From Ectothiorhodosinus mongolicus (GTDB lineage Bacteria > Pseudomonadota > Gammaproteobacteria > Ectothiorhodospirales > Ectothiorhodospiraceae), in contig NZ_CP023018.1 of NCBI RefSeq assembly GCF_022406875.1, forward strand, positions 1,437,914 through 1,501,913: a stretch of 64,000 bases of DNA, in the 5' to 3' direction. Positions 30,255 through 41,530 of this stretch are shown here, in pieces. Under the pieces are notes generated by a model, which saw only the letters and a program-made list of their open reading frames with translations, ran no database searches and was not told the DNA's origin. The translations under genes were made by a program, and so were the position numbers. Each line of letters starts with the position of its first letter. Within the stretch, counting starts at the first letter, position 1.

Positions 30255-30727
30255 TGCTGGCCGATGAGGCCGCTACCCAGGCGTTTGCGCAGCGTATGGC
30301 GGCCTGCGCACCGCGCAGCGGGCGCGTATCTCTTCAAGGTGACCTCGGGGCCGGAAAAACCACGTTAGTGCGGGCCTTTTTGCGTGCCTTGGGCGTGAGT
30401 CAAACCGTCCGTAGCCCCACCTACACCTTGGTTGAGCCCTATGAATGCACTGACCGACGTATTTTGCATTTTGATTTGTATCGCCTCAGTAGCCCTGAGG
30501 AGCTCGAATATCTGGGCGTGCGTGAGGATTTGGATGGCGAAGCTTTGTGTTTTATCGAATGGCCTGAGCGCGGGCAGGGATGGCTGCCGGATGCAGATGT
30601 GCGGTTGATTCTGGAAGTGGCGGGCAGTGGACGTCTTCTGATTCTGCAGGCTTCCAGTGATATTGGTGAGGCTTGGTTAGCGGCCATTTCCCAGAAGCCA
30701 CAGCAAAATCAGTCTGTATCCATCTAA
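30245..30727 (+). CDS. tsaE: tRNA threonylcarbamoyladenosine biosynthesis ATPase TsaE
   Basis: A 160-residue small P-loop ATPase, GDLGAGKTTLVRAFLRALG, partner of TsaB-TsaD in making t6A37 in tRNA. Further signatures are the SPTYTLVEPYE switch and the HFDLYRL Walker B-like block with FIEWPERG. Its start overlaps the end of nnr by ten bases, as in many Gammaproteobacteria. The gap of 80 bases to the amidase gene contains no strong terminator. Confidence 0.94.
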   Translation: MQVMLADEAATQAFAQRMAACAPRSGRVSLQGDLGAGKTTLVRAFLRALGVSQTVRSPTYTLVEPYECTDRRILHFDLYRLSSPEELEYLGVREDLDGEALCFIEWPERGQGWLPDADVRLILEVAGSGRLLILQASSDIGEAWLAAISQKPQQNQSVSI

Positions 30728-30807
30728 TAAATCACATTATTTTGCGCTTGCATTTCTCTGGATTTGGTCCAGAATAGGCACTAAGACAGCCAGCAAAAGG
30801 GCAAACT

Positions 30808-32193
30808 GTGGCTTCAGGGCGACAGATCAATCAGCGACGCGTGTTTTTGCGTCGGGCTTTGTTCGCATCCAGCGCGGGTGTGACGGGGTTGGTGTGGCCG
30901 TCACTTTTGCTGGCCGCGGGCCGGGTGCAACTGCACGGACTACGCACCTCAGTCGATGGTGAGATCACCCGCTTGGTTTTTGATTTGGATGGCCCGGTTG
31001 AGCACGCCCTATTTACGCTGAGTAATCCCGATCGTGTGGTCATCGATATGCGCGGCGTGCGTTTCACGGGAGAATTACCTCAGGCCGAACTCAGCGGCAG
31101 CCCGCTGCGTGGGCTGCGACATGCCGTGCGCAACGACAATGATTTTCGAGTGGTATTGGATTTAGCCAGACCAGCCAATCCCCGCAGTTTTCTCTTGCGA
31201 CCCACCGATGATGCCCGCCACCGCTTGGTGATTGATTTGCAACAAGAGGGTGCCGTGGCATCAGCGGCTCCAGCATCCCCCGCTTCGCAGACGCGTTCAT
31301 CGGAGCCTGCCAGGAACCCCGACGTCATCGTCGCCATCGATGCCGGGCATGGCGGTCGTGATCCGGGAGCGATCGGGCCCGCAGGCACTTTTGAGAAAGA
31401 CATCGTGCTGAGTATTGCGCGGCGTTTGGAACGTTTGGTGGCTGCGGAACCCGGGATGCAGCCTTTAATGATTCGTACTGGGGATTACTTCCTGCCGCTG
31501 CGTGAGCGCATCGAGCGGGCGCGGGCGGGGCATGCCGATGTCTTTGTCTCTATCCACGCGGACGCCGCGCCCAATGCCAGTGCCTCGGGGTCTTCGGTGT
31601 TTATTCTCTCTGAGCGCGGTGCCAGTAGTGAAGCGGCGCGTTTTCTGGCGCGACGCGAGAATGAAGCCGACAGCCGCTTGGGTCTGGTTACCAGTGACAA
31701 GGACGATGTTTTAACCTCGGTTTTACTGGATTTATCGCAGACCGGTACCTTAGAAAGCAGTAATACGCTGGCAGACTCGTTGATTGGTGAATTGCACCGC
31801 GTCGGAAAAGTGCGCAGCCCACGGGTGGAACGCGCTGGTTTTGCGGTGTTGCGTTCACCTGATGTGCCCTCGGTATTGGTTGAGGCGGCATTTATTTCTA
31901 ATCCGCAAGAAGAGCGCAAACTGCGCACCACACGGTTCCAAGAGTCTTTGGCCGAAGCCTTGCTTGGCGGCTTACGGCAGTATTTCGCTAACCATGCACC
32001 GCCCAATACGTTGCTGGCGGAGCGGCGTAATGGCAATGGCGGAACGCAGCATGTGATTCGTCGTGGCGAGACTCTATCGGGAATTGCCAGTCAGTATCAG
32101 CTGTCGGTCAATCAACTGCGCCGACACAATGGTTTGCGCGGTGATGTGATTCGCGTCGGTCAGGTGTTGGAGATTCCCGGCCGCGGTAGCTAA
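30808..32193 (+). CDS. N-acetylmuramoyl-L-alanine amidase with AMIN and LysM domains (AmiB/AmiC type)
   Basis: A 461-residue periplasmic amidase that removes stem peptides from peptidoglycan at the septum. The N terminus looks like a Tat signal ([14 protein letters not shown] then a hydrophobic run). The AMIN domain is about 40-150. The Amidase_3 domain has zinc-binding [14 protein letters not shown], the Glu in GTFEKDI and [10 protein letters not shown]-terminal LysM (about 412-457) begins [16 protein letters not shown]. The GTG start follows AAAAGGG. E. coli AmiB in this operon position lacks LysM. Confidence 0.93.
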   Translation: MASGRQINQRRVFLRRALFASSAGVTGLVWPSLLLAAGRVQLHGLRTSVDGEITRLVFDLDGPVEHALFTLSNPDRVVIDMRGVRFTGELPQAELSGSPLRGLRHAVRNDNDFRVVLDLARPANPRSFLLRPTDDARHRLVIDLQQEGAVASAAPASPASQTRSSEPARNPDVIVAIDAGHGGRDPGAIGPAGTFEKDIVLSIARRLERLVAAEPGMQPLMIRTGDYFLPLRERIERARAGHADVFVSIHADAAPNASASGSSVFILSERGASSEAARFLARRENEADSRLGLVTSDKDDVLTSVLLDLSQTGTLESSNTLADSLIGELHRVGKVRSPRVERAGFAVLRSPDVPSVLVEAAFISNPQEERKLRTTRFQESLAEALLGGLRQYFANHAPPNTLLAERRNGNGGTQHVIRRGETLSGIASQYQLSVNQLRRHNGLRGDVIRVGQVLEIPGRGS

Positions 32194-32234
32194 GGGATTA
32201 CCTTTTGCCCGTGTGGCCGCGTTATCATGGCGCG

Positions 32235-34070
32235 GTGAGTATTCAGCAATTACCCTCCCTGTTGATTAATCAGATCGCCGCCGGTGAAGTGGTCGAGCGA
32301 CCGGCTTCGGTGCTCAAAGAGCTCTTGGAAAACAGTCTGGATGCGGGCGCCACTCGGCTTTGGGTCGATATTGATCAGGGTGGGCTACAACGCATTCGTG
32401 TGCGCGACAATGGATCCGGAATTCCCCGCGAGCAATTGCCACTGGCACTGGCGCGTCACGCCACCAGTAAAATTACCAGCTTGGAAGATTTACAGCGTGT
32501 CACGAGTTTGGGCTTTCGCGGTGAGGCGCTGCCCAGTATCGCCTCGGTCTCGCGTTTGAGTCTGACTTCCGCTGTAGCGGACGCCCAAAGTGCGTGGCGA
32601 GTGCAGGTCGAGGGCTCTGCGGATCCAAGCGCCGCTGAACCGGCGGCACATCCGATTGGCACTACCGTGGATGTGGCCCAGCTATTTTTTAATGTGCCGG
32701 CCAGACGCAAGTTCCTGCGCACCGAAAAAACCGAATTCTCGCATCTTGAAGAAGTGGCAAGGCGCATTGCCTTGTCGCGTTTCGATGTCGGCATGCAGCT
32801 CACACACAATGGTCGTGAGGTGCTGAAATTGGCCCAAGGTGATACCGCGGCCGCGCGCGATCAGCGGGTGGGTAGTGTCTTTGGCCAAGGGTTTCTTGAG
32901 CAGTCTTTACACATGCAACAAGAACACTCTGGGCTGCGCCTTTCCGGTTGGCTGAGCCTGCCCGGGTTTGCCCGTAGTCAGGCTGACCTGCAGTATTTTT
33001 ACGTCAATGGTCGCATGGTCAAAGACCGCCTGATCACCCATGCGGTGCGTCAGGCCTATGCCGATGTGCTCTACCACGGGCGGCACCCTGCGTTCTTGTT
33101 ATTTCTGGAGATCGACCCTGAGTTGGTAGACGTCAATGCCCATCCGGCGAAACACGAGGTGCGGTTTCGCGAAGCGCGCCTCGTGCACGATTTTCTGTTT
33201 CGCAGCCTACATCGTGTGGTGGCTCAGACCCGCGCAGGCAGTGTCGCGGCCACCGCGCCGCTAGAGCACGCTGATTCGTCTGCGCCGGGACTTTATACGG
33301 GCTGGACGGCCTCGCCAGCACAGCCCGGGCTCAACCGAGGTTTTTCGCCCTCGCCAGCGCAGCCGGGGCTGAGTTTGAGTGTGCAAGAGAGCATGGCCAC
33401 TTATGGCAAGCTGATTGCGGAGTCGGGCTCCAGTGGCTTGCCAGGATCGGCATCGAAAGACGGGCCAAACGGCGAGGCGGCTTTGATGCCGCCACTGGGT
33501 TATGCGCTGGCACAGCTGCATGGTGTCTATGTGCTGGCGGAAAATACCGAGGGCTTGGTGCTGGTGGATATGCATGCCGCGCATGAGCGCATCACCTATG
33601 AGCGCCTGAAAACCGCCTATTGGAATCAGGGGCTGGCGATTCAGGCATTGCTGCTGCCGCAAGTCCTGGAAGTCAGCCCTATGGAGGCGGATTTGGCGGA
33701 ATCTGAGGCGGCATTTTTTACGCAAATGGGGATCGAGCTGGATCGCAGTGGCCCGCAACAGATTACCGTGCGCGGCTTGCCTGCCTTGCTGGCGCAGGGC
33801 GATGCAGCGGTTTTGGTGCGTGATATTTTAGCGGACCTGCGCGAGCATGAGCATTCCCAGCGTCTTGAGGAAAATATCAATCGACTGCTTTCCAGCATGG
33901 CGTGTCATGGGTCCGTGCGTGCCAATCGCTCATTGACCGTGGCGGAGATGAATGCCTTGTTGCGCGATATGGAGACCACAGAGCGCAGCGCCCAGTGTAA
34001 TCACGGTCGTCCGACTTGGATTCAGTTGTCGCTGCCGGCTTTGGATCGCCTGTTTATGAGGGGGCAATGA
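32235..34070 (+). CDS. mutL: DNA mismatch repair protein MutL
   Basis: About 611 residues. The N-terminal GHKL ATPase has [17 protein letters not shown], the DNGSGI motif, and [10 protein letters not shown]. Linker residues about 350-400 include two SPAQPGL copies. The C-terminal domain has [12 protein letters not shown] (from D445), matching the DxHA-x2-E-x4-E endonuclease pattern found in many non-enteric MutL proteins. GTG 32235 is chosen because the product then begins [19 protein letters not shown]. Overlaps miaA by four bases. Confidence 0.95.
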   Translation: MSIQQLPSLLINQIAAGEVVERPASVLKELLENSLDAGATRLWVDIDQGGLQRIRVRDNGSGIPREQLPLALARHATSKITSLEDLQRVTSLGFRGEALPSIASVSRLSLTSAVADAQSAWRVQVEGSADPSAAEPAAHPIGTTVDVAQLFFNVPARRKFLRTEKTEFSHLEEVARRIALSRFDVGMQLTHNGREVLKLAQGDTAAARDQRVGSVFGQGFLEQSLHMQQEHSGLRLSGWLSLPGFARSQADLQYFYVNGRMVKDRLITHAVRQAYADVLYHGRHPAFLLFLEIDPELVDVNAHPAKHEVRFREARLVHDFLFRSLHRVVAQTRAGSVAATAPLEHADSSAPGLYTGWTASPAQPGLNRGFSPSPAQPGLSLSVQESMATYGKLIAESGSSGLPGSASKDGPNGEAALMPPLGYALAQLHGVYVLAENTEGLVLVDMHAAHERITYERLKTAYWNQGLAIQALLLPQVLEVSPMEADLAESEAAFFTQMGIELDRSGPQQITVRGLPALLAQGDAAVLVRDILADLREHEHSQRLEENINRLLSSMACHGSVRANRSLTVAEMNALLRDMETTERSAQCNHGRPTWIQLSLPALDRLFMRGQ

Positions 34071-35014
34071 AGCTGCCGGCAACGCTGGTGTTTCTGATGG
34101 GGCCAACGGCGACGGGAAAAACCCAGTTGGCGCTACAGATTGCCAAGCACTTGCCGGTGGAGATTATCAGCGTGGATTCGGCGCTGGTGTATCGCGGCAT
34201 GGATATCGGTACTGCTAAACCCACTGCTGCTGAGCGTCAGCAGGTGCCACATCATCTCATTGATATTCTTGATCCCGCCGAGAGCTACTCGGCAGCGCAG
34301 TTTCGCGAACAGGCTTTGGCGTTAATACCTCAGATTCATGCCCGCGGTCGGCTGCCCTTATTGGTGGGCGGAACCATGCTGTATTTCCGCGCCCTAGATT
34401 TTGGTTTAGACAAGCTGCCTGAGGCAGACCCGCAAATACGCGCTGAGATCGAGCAACTGGCGCAAGAGCAGGGCTGGTCAGCGGTGCATGCACAATTGGC
34501 GCAAAGCGATCCCGAGGCGGCGGCGCGCATTCATGTCAATGATCCCCAGCGCTTGCAGCGTGCTCTGGAAGTCGTGCGGCTCACCGGTCAGCCGCTTTCT
34601 TTACAGCAAAAAGGTCAAACATCGGGTTTGCCTTGGCCGGTGCTGCGATTGGGTCTCATGCCCGATGATCGGGCGGCATTGCGGGCGCGCATCGCTGAGC
34701 GTTTTGAATCCATGTTGACAGAGGGGTTGCTTGCGGAGGTGGCGGGACTGCGCGCAAGATCAGATCTGCATGGAGGCTTGCCAGCCATGCGCGCTGTGGG
34801 TTACCGACAGGCATTGGCCCATCTTCAGGAGGAACTGGATTATTCGGAGATGGTCGTAAAGGCAGTGACCGCAACGCGACAACTGGCGAAGCGACAAATG
34901 ACTTGGTTGAGACACTATCCGGATACGGCTTTAGTCGATCCAGACCAAGTCGGCGTCGAGCGTCTGTTGCAGCACATGAATGAACACTTGACACGTCTTG
35001 ACCCGAGTCCTTAA
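34067..35014 (+). CDS. miaA: tRNA dimethylallyltransferase
   Basis: A 315-residue enzyme that adds dimethylallyl to A37 of tRNAs reading U-initial codons. P-loop [13 protein letters not shown], the [18 protein letters not shown] block, [11 protein letters not shown] and the MRAVGYRQ C-terminal motif are all present. The ATG at 34067 overlaps the mutL stop. A longer frame to 34016 lies within mutL and is not conserved. It precedes hfq by 53 bases, the standard arrangement. Confidence 0.96.
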   Translation: MKLPATLVFLMGPTATGKTQLALQIAKHLPVEIISVDSALVYRGMDIGTAKPTAAERQQVPHHLIDILDPAESYSAAQFREQALALIPQIHARGRLPLLVGGTMLYFRALDFGLDKLPEADPQIRAEIEQLAQEQGWSAVHAQLAQSDPEAAARIHVNDPQRLQRALEVVRLTGQPLSLQQKGQTSGLPWPVLRLGLMPDDRAALRARIAERFESMLTEGLLAEVAGLRARSDLHGGLPAMRAVGYRQALAHLQEELDYSEMVVKAVTATRQLAKRQMTWLRHYPDTALVDPDQVGVERLLQHMNEHLTRLDPSP

Positions 35015-35067
35015 AAAGGGTGATGTGTTAGAGTGCGCTAATAAACCATCCAAAAAGGAACACCACG

Positions 35068-35313
35068 ATGTCAAAAGGGCAAACCTTACAAGAACCCTTC
35101 CTCAATGCGCTGCGCAAAGAGCATATTCCTGTCTCCATTTATTTGGTGAATGGAATCAAGCTGCAAGGGCAGATCGATTCCTTTGATCAGTTTGTGGTGC
35201 TGCTGAAAAACAGCGTTAGTCAGATGGTTTATAAACACGCTATTTCCACCATTGTGCCCTCTCGACCGGTGAAAATGTCGGGTGATGATGACGGGCCCGA
35301 TGACAACGGCTAA
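35068..35313 (+). CDS. hfq: RNA chaperone Hfq
   Basis: An 81-residue Sm-like protein that pairs small RNAs with messages as a hexamer. The Sm1 core is [20 protein letters not shown] and the Sm2 core is [14 protein letters not shown], both near-invariant. The tail is short and acidic ([10 protein letters not shown]), unlike the long E. coli tail. AAAAGGA before the ATG is the ribosome site. Located between miaA and hflX as in most relatives. Confidence 0.98.
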   Translation: MSKGQTLQEPFLNALRKEHIPVSIYLVNGIKLQGQIDSFDQFVVLLKNSVSQMVYKHAISTIVPSRPVKMSGDDDGPDDNG

Positions 35314-35331
35314 GCGGTTGTCTGCGCCAGC

Positions 35332-36639
35332 TTGAGTAGCAGCGCATCTACTACTCTATTTGAGCGTCCGCAAAGCGGCGAACGCGCTGTACTCGTGCAT
35401 GTGCACTTGCCCGGCGAAGATGATTTGCGCGAGCGTCAGGAGTTCACGGAGTTGGCGCGCTCTGCCGGAGCACAGCCGGTAGCGGCAGTCTCTGGATCGC
35501 GCCGGGCCCCCGATGCCCGTTATTTCATCGGCAGCGGTAAGGCCGAGGAAGTGCGCGACCAGGTTGAAGCCTGCGAGGCAGAGTTGGCTATTTTTGATCA
35601 CATTCTGACCCCCAGCCAGGAGCGTAATCTCGAGAAGCTCTTGCAATGTCGGGTCTTGGATCGCACTGGGCTGATCTTAGATATTTTCGCGCAGCGCGCC
35701 CGCTCACATGAGGGCAAGCTCCAAGTGGAGTTGGCCCAGTTGCGCCATATGTCGACGCGTTTGGTGCGGGGTTGGACCCACTTGGAACGGCAAAAAGGCG
35801 GGATTGGGCTGCGCGGTCCCGGCGAAACCCAGTTAGAAACTGACCGTCGGCTATTGGGTTTGCGTATTAAACAACTCAGCCGCCGCCTGGAAAAAGTCAG
35901 TCAGCAGCGCCAACAAGGCCGCCAGGCCCGGCGTCGCGCTGAAATTCCCACCGTGTCGCTAGTGGGCTACACCAATGCGGGGAAATCCACTTTGTTTAAT
36001 CGGCTCACCGATGCCGGTGTCTACGCCGCGGATCAATTGTTTGCCACTTTGGATCCGACCTTGCGCCGTGTTGACCTGCCAGATCAGCAAGCCATTATCT
36101 TGGCCGATACCGTGGGTTTTGTGCGTCAGCTGCCGCATGATCTGGTGGCAGCCTTTCGTGCCACCCTCACCGAAACCCGCGAGGCCTCCCTACTGCTGCA
36201 CGTGGTGGATGCCTCTGATCCGCATCGCGAGGAGATTTTGGAGCAGGTCAATGCGGTTTTAGAGGAAATCGGTGCAGGAGATGTGCCGCAAATTCTGGTA
36301 TTCAATAAGATTGACTGTCTGCCGGAGCGACCGGCGGGTGTCGAGGCGGCAACACCAACATCTCCTGCGCGGGTCTGGGTCTCGGCACAAACCGGGGAGG
36401 GCATGGCGGCTTTACTGGAACTGATCGCCGCACAGTTTGCGCAACAGATGGTGAGTGGTTGGCTGGAATTGCCCCCGGAGGCGGGTCGCGCCCGCGCCGG
36501 GTTGTACGATTTAAAAGCGGTGCTTCAGGAGGCCCCCTTGGAAAGCGGCGGTTGGCGCCTACGCGTCAAGCTTCCTGAGCGCCGATTCGAGGAACTTTTT
36601 CGTCCTTTAGGGTTCACACCCAAGCTGCAGCAAGTCTAG
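35332..36639 (+). CDS. hflX: GTPase HflX
   Basis: A 435-residue ribosome-associated GTPase that splits stalled 70S ribosomes. The N-terminal HflX domain includes GSRRAPDARYFIGSGKAEE and HILTPSQERNLEKL, then QLRHMSTRLVRGW. The G domain has GYTNAGKSTLFN (G1), DTVGFVRQLP (G3) and NKID (G4). The TTG start at 35332 is the first start in frame after the stop at 35311. Alignment with E. coli HflX begins about eight residues later, at LFERPQSGERAVLVH, so the true start is uncertain. Confidence 0.94.
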   Translation: MSSSASTTLFERPQSGERAVLVHVHLPGEDDLRERQEFTELARSAGAQPVAAVSGSRRAPDARYFIGSGKAEEVRDQVEACEAELAIFDHILTPSQERNLEKLLQCRVLDRTGLILDIFAQRARSHEGKLQVELAQLRHMSTRLVRGWTHLERQKGGIGLRGPGETQLETDRRLLGLRIKQLSRRLEKVSQQRQQGRQARRRAEIPTVSLVGYTNAGKSTLFNRLTDAGVYAADQLFATLDPTLRRVDLPDQQAIILADTVGFVRQLPHDLVAAFRATLTETREASLLLHVVDASDPHREEILEQVNAVLEEIGAGDVPQILVFNKIDCLPERPAGVEAATPTSPARVWVSAQTGEGMAALLELIAAQFAQQMVSGWLELPPEAGRARAGLYDLKAVLQEAPLESGGWRLRVKLPERRFEELFRPLGFTPKLQQV

Positions 36640-36699
36640 AATGATAGGCTTTGATGCAGTGCGAAGGCATCATTCACGTTAATCACACGGAGCATGCTC

Positions 36700-37872
36700 A
36701 TGCCCTGGAACGAACCGGGTAATAACAGTCGCGACCCTTGGGGTGGCGGCAGCAAAGGTGGCAAAAATCAGGGTCCGCCGGATCTCGAGGATGTGCTGAA
36801 AAAACTCGGCGATCGCTTCGGCAGCTTGTTCGGCGGTGGCGGAAGCGATGGCGGCAGTGGCGGTAGCATGTTCGGAAAACATGCCTCAGCCGGTATCAGC
36901 TTAGCGGCGATCTTGGCGCTGGTGATCTGGTTGGCCTCAGGCTTTTTCATCGTCAGCGAAGGTGAGCGCGGTGTGGTGTTGCGCTTTGGCGCCTTCCAAA
37001 CCGTCGCCATGCCCGGGCCGAATTGGCATTTCCCTTATCCCATTGAGCGTGCGGAAATCGTCGATATCGACACCATTCGCTCGATTCAGCATCGCGCTCT
37101 GATGCTGACTGGTGATGAAAACATCATCGATGTCGACGTCGCCGTGCAGTACCGCGTGATGGACCCCGTTGATTTCTTGTTTAATGTGCGCAATCCCGAT
37201 ACCACGACTCGCCAAGTCATGGAATCAGCGATTCGTGAACGCATTGGTAAGAGTCGACTCGATTTTATTCTCGGGGAAGGCCGTGGTGAAATCGCCAGCA
37301 GCGCCCGCATCGGTGTTCAAAACGCGCTGGACTCCTATGGGGCGGGCGTCTCCATCACCTCGGTGAGCATGCAGCAAGCCCAACCGCCCGAGCCTGTACA
37401 GGAGGCCTTCGCAGATGCCATCCGCGCCCGTGAAGATGAGGTGCGTTTCCGCAACGAAGCAGAGGCCTACGCCAATTCCATTATCCCGCAAGCGCGTGGT
37501 GAGGCCGCCCGCTTAACGGAGCAGGCCGAAGCCTATCGCGATCAGATTACAGCTCAGGCTGAGGGTGATGCGGCGCGCTTTACGCAGCTATTGGTGGAGT
37601 ACCAACAAGCCCCGGGCGTGACCCGCGAGCGTTTGTTTATTGAAACCACCGAGGCGGTGCTGGGCTCAACCAGCAAAGTATTTTTGGATGTGGGCAGCGG
37701 TGCCAATCTGATGATGTTGCCGCTGGATCAGTTGTTGCGTGGTGAACTCTCGCAAGGAACCACTGACTCATCAGGGCTGGCAGCTCCATCGCCGCTTAAT
37801 AGACCGTCGCCGGGCATGACGCGTAATTCTCCGGCACGCCCTGATCCGGTTCGCTCACGGGAGGTACGATAA
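36700..37872 (+). CDS. hflK: FtsH protease modulator HflK
   Basis: About 390 residues. A Gly-rich, Asn-rich N terminus (MPWNEPGNNSRDPWGGGSKG) leads to one membrane helix (about 65-85) and an SPFH/band-7 domain with GVVLRFGAFQ. A long Ala/Glu/Arg coiled region follows. HflK and HflC form a cage around FtsH in the inner membrane. ATG 36700 is chosen over 36694 because GGAG is seven bases away and the product starts like E. coli HflK. The stop overlaps hflC by one base. Confidence 0.96.
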   Translation: MPWNEPGNNSRDPWGGGSKGGKNQGPPDLEDVLKKLGDRFGSLFGGGGSDGGSGGSMFGKHASAGISLAAILALVIWLASGFFIVSEGERGVVLRFGAFQTVAMPGPNWHFPYPIERAEIVDIDTIRSIQHRALMLTGDENIIDVDVAVQYRVMDPVDFLFNVRNPDTTTRQVMESAIRERIGKSRLDFILGEGRGEIASSARIGVQNALDSYGAGVSITSVSMQQAQPPEPVQEAFADAIRAREDEVRFRNEAEAYANSIIPQARGEAARLTEQAEAYRDQITAQAEGDAARFTQLLVEYQQAPGVTRERLFIETTEAVLGSTSKVFLDVGSGANLMMLPLDQLLRGELSQGTTDSSGLAAPSPLNRPSPGMTRNSPARPDPVRSREVR

Positions 37873-38741
37873 TGTTCCGCATAGCCGCTATAGGCACGGT
37901 GGTTGCCCTGATTATTCTCGCCCTGTCCACGTATACCGTGGATGAGCGTGAGCGTGTCATCAAGTTCAGCCTGGGTGAGATCGTCTTGGAAGATCCGGAG
38001 CCGGGTCTGCATTTCAAATTTCCCATCGTCAACAATGTGCGTAAGTTTGACGCGCGCATTATGACGCTGGACATCCCGCCAGACCGGTTTTTGACCAGTG
38101 AAGCCAAGAACGTCATCGTCGACTTTTATGCCAAATGGCGTATTGACGATGTTGGTCAGTTCTTCCGTGCCACACGGGGTGATGAACGCAATGCCCAGGA
38201 TCGTATGGCGCAGATTCTGCGTGACGGGATGCGTAATGAGTTCGCTCGCTTCACCCTCGATGAAGTGGTCTCGGGTGATCGCGTGACGATCATGGGAGCC
38301 GTTCGCCAACAGGCACTGGATACGGCCGCTGAGCTTGGCGTCGTGTTGGTCGATGTGCGCATTCGCCGCATGGACTTGCCCGATGAGGTGAGTGAGTCAG
38401 TGTTTGCGCGTATGCGCGCCGAGCGTGAGCGTATTGCTCAGGATTTTCGCGCCCGTGGTCGCGAGGAAGGCGAGCGTATTCGTGCGCGGGCTGACCGCGA
38501 ACGCACGGTGATTATCGCGAATGCCTACCGAGTGGCCGAGGAGATTCGGGGTACGGGTGATGCCCAGGCCGCAGCGATCTTTGCCGAGGCCTACAATCGC
38601 GATGAGGAATTCTTCGCGTTCTACCGCAGTATGCTGGCTTACCGCAATACCATGATGGGTCGCGATAACGTTTTTGTGCTCGAGCCTGACTCCGAGTTCT
38701 TCCGTTACTTCCGCGAATCCTCCGGGGGCGCAGGTCGATAA
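37872..38741 (+). CDS. hflC: FtsH protease modulator HflC
   Basis: A 289-residue SPFH-domain partner of HflK. It has an N-terminal membrane helix (about 5-20), VDERERVIKFSLGEI, and FPIVNNVRKFDARIMTLD. The C-terminal helical region is rich in Arg/Glu (FRARGREEGERIRARADRE) and ends with YNRDEEFFAFYRSM. It starts inside the hflK stop (TAATG) with GGAGG upstream. Family function is control of FtsH access to membrane substrates. Confidence 0.96.
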   Translation: MFRIAAIGTVVALIILALSTYTVDERERVIKFSLGEIVLEDPEPGLHFKFPIVNNVRKFDARIMTLDIPPDRFLTSEAKNVIVDFYAKWRIDDVGQFFRATRGDERNAQDRMAQILRDGMRNEFARFTLDEVVSGDRVTIMGAVRQQALDTAAELGVVLVDVRIRRMDLPDEVSESVFARMRAERERIAQDFRARGREEGERIRARADRERTVIIANAYRVAEEIRGTGDAQAAAIFAEAYNRDEEFFAFYRSMLAYRNTMMGRDNVFVLEPDSEFFRYFRESSGGAGR

Positions 38742-38758
38742 TTCGGGTTTGATGCGGA

Positions 38759-38947
38759 ATGTGGCCTGAGCTGTTTGCCGCGCTGGCGCTGGTGCTGATT
38801 TTGGAAGGCTTACTGCCTTTCATTTCGCCCCGGCGCTGGCGCGAAACCATGCAACAGGCGCTGCAATTGCCTGATAATACCCTACGACTTTTTGGCTTGG
38901 TGGCGCTGATTTTAGGGGCGCTACTCTTGTGGTGGGTCAAGTCCTGA
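38759..38947 (+). CDS. DUF2065 family small membrane protein (YjeT-like)
   Basis: A 62-residue protein with two hydrophobic helices (about 4-22 and 43-60) separated by SPRRWRETMQQALQLPDNTLR. This matches the DUF2065/YjeT family that sits between hflC and purA in many Gammaproteobacteria. Function is unknown; the constant company of hflKC suggests a link with the FtsH complex or the inner membrane. Confidence 0.9.
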   Translation: MWPELFAALALVLILEGLLPFISPRRWRETMQQALQLPDNTLRLFGLVALILGALLLWWVKS

Positions 38948-39019
38948 TCCGGTAGCTGGTTCAGCGGGCGCCCGCCCGGCTATAATGGCGGCTTGCATTC
39001 ATTTAGGCCTGGCTTTGCT

Positions 39020-41499
<2,480 letters not shown>

Positions 41500-41530
41500 C
41501 CGAGGACTGCTGCTAACTTAAGGAGAGCTC

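Noticed and set aside
31485-32036. 183-codon antisense frame within the amidase gene
   Set aside because: A shadow frame produced by GC-rich codon structure. The amidase reading frame carries all the conserved motifs.
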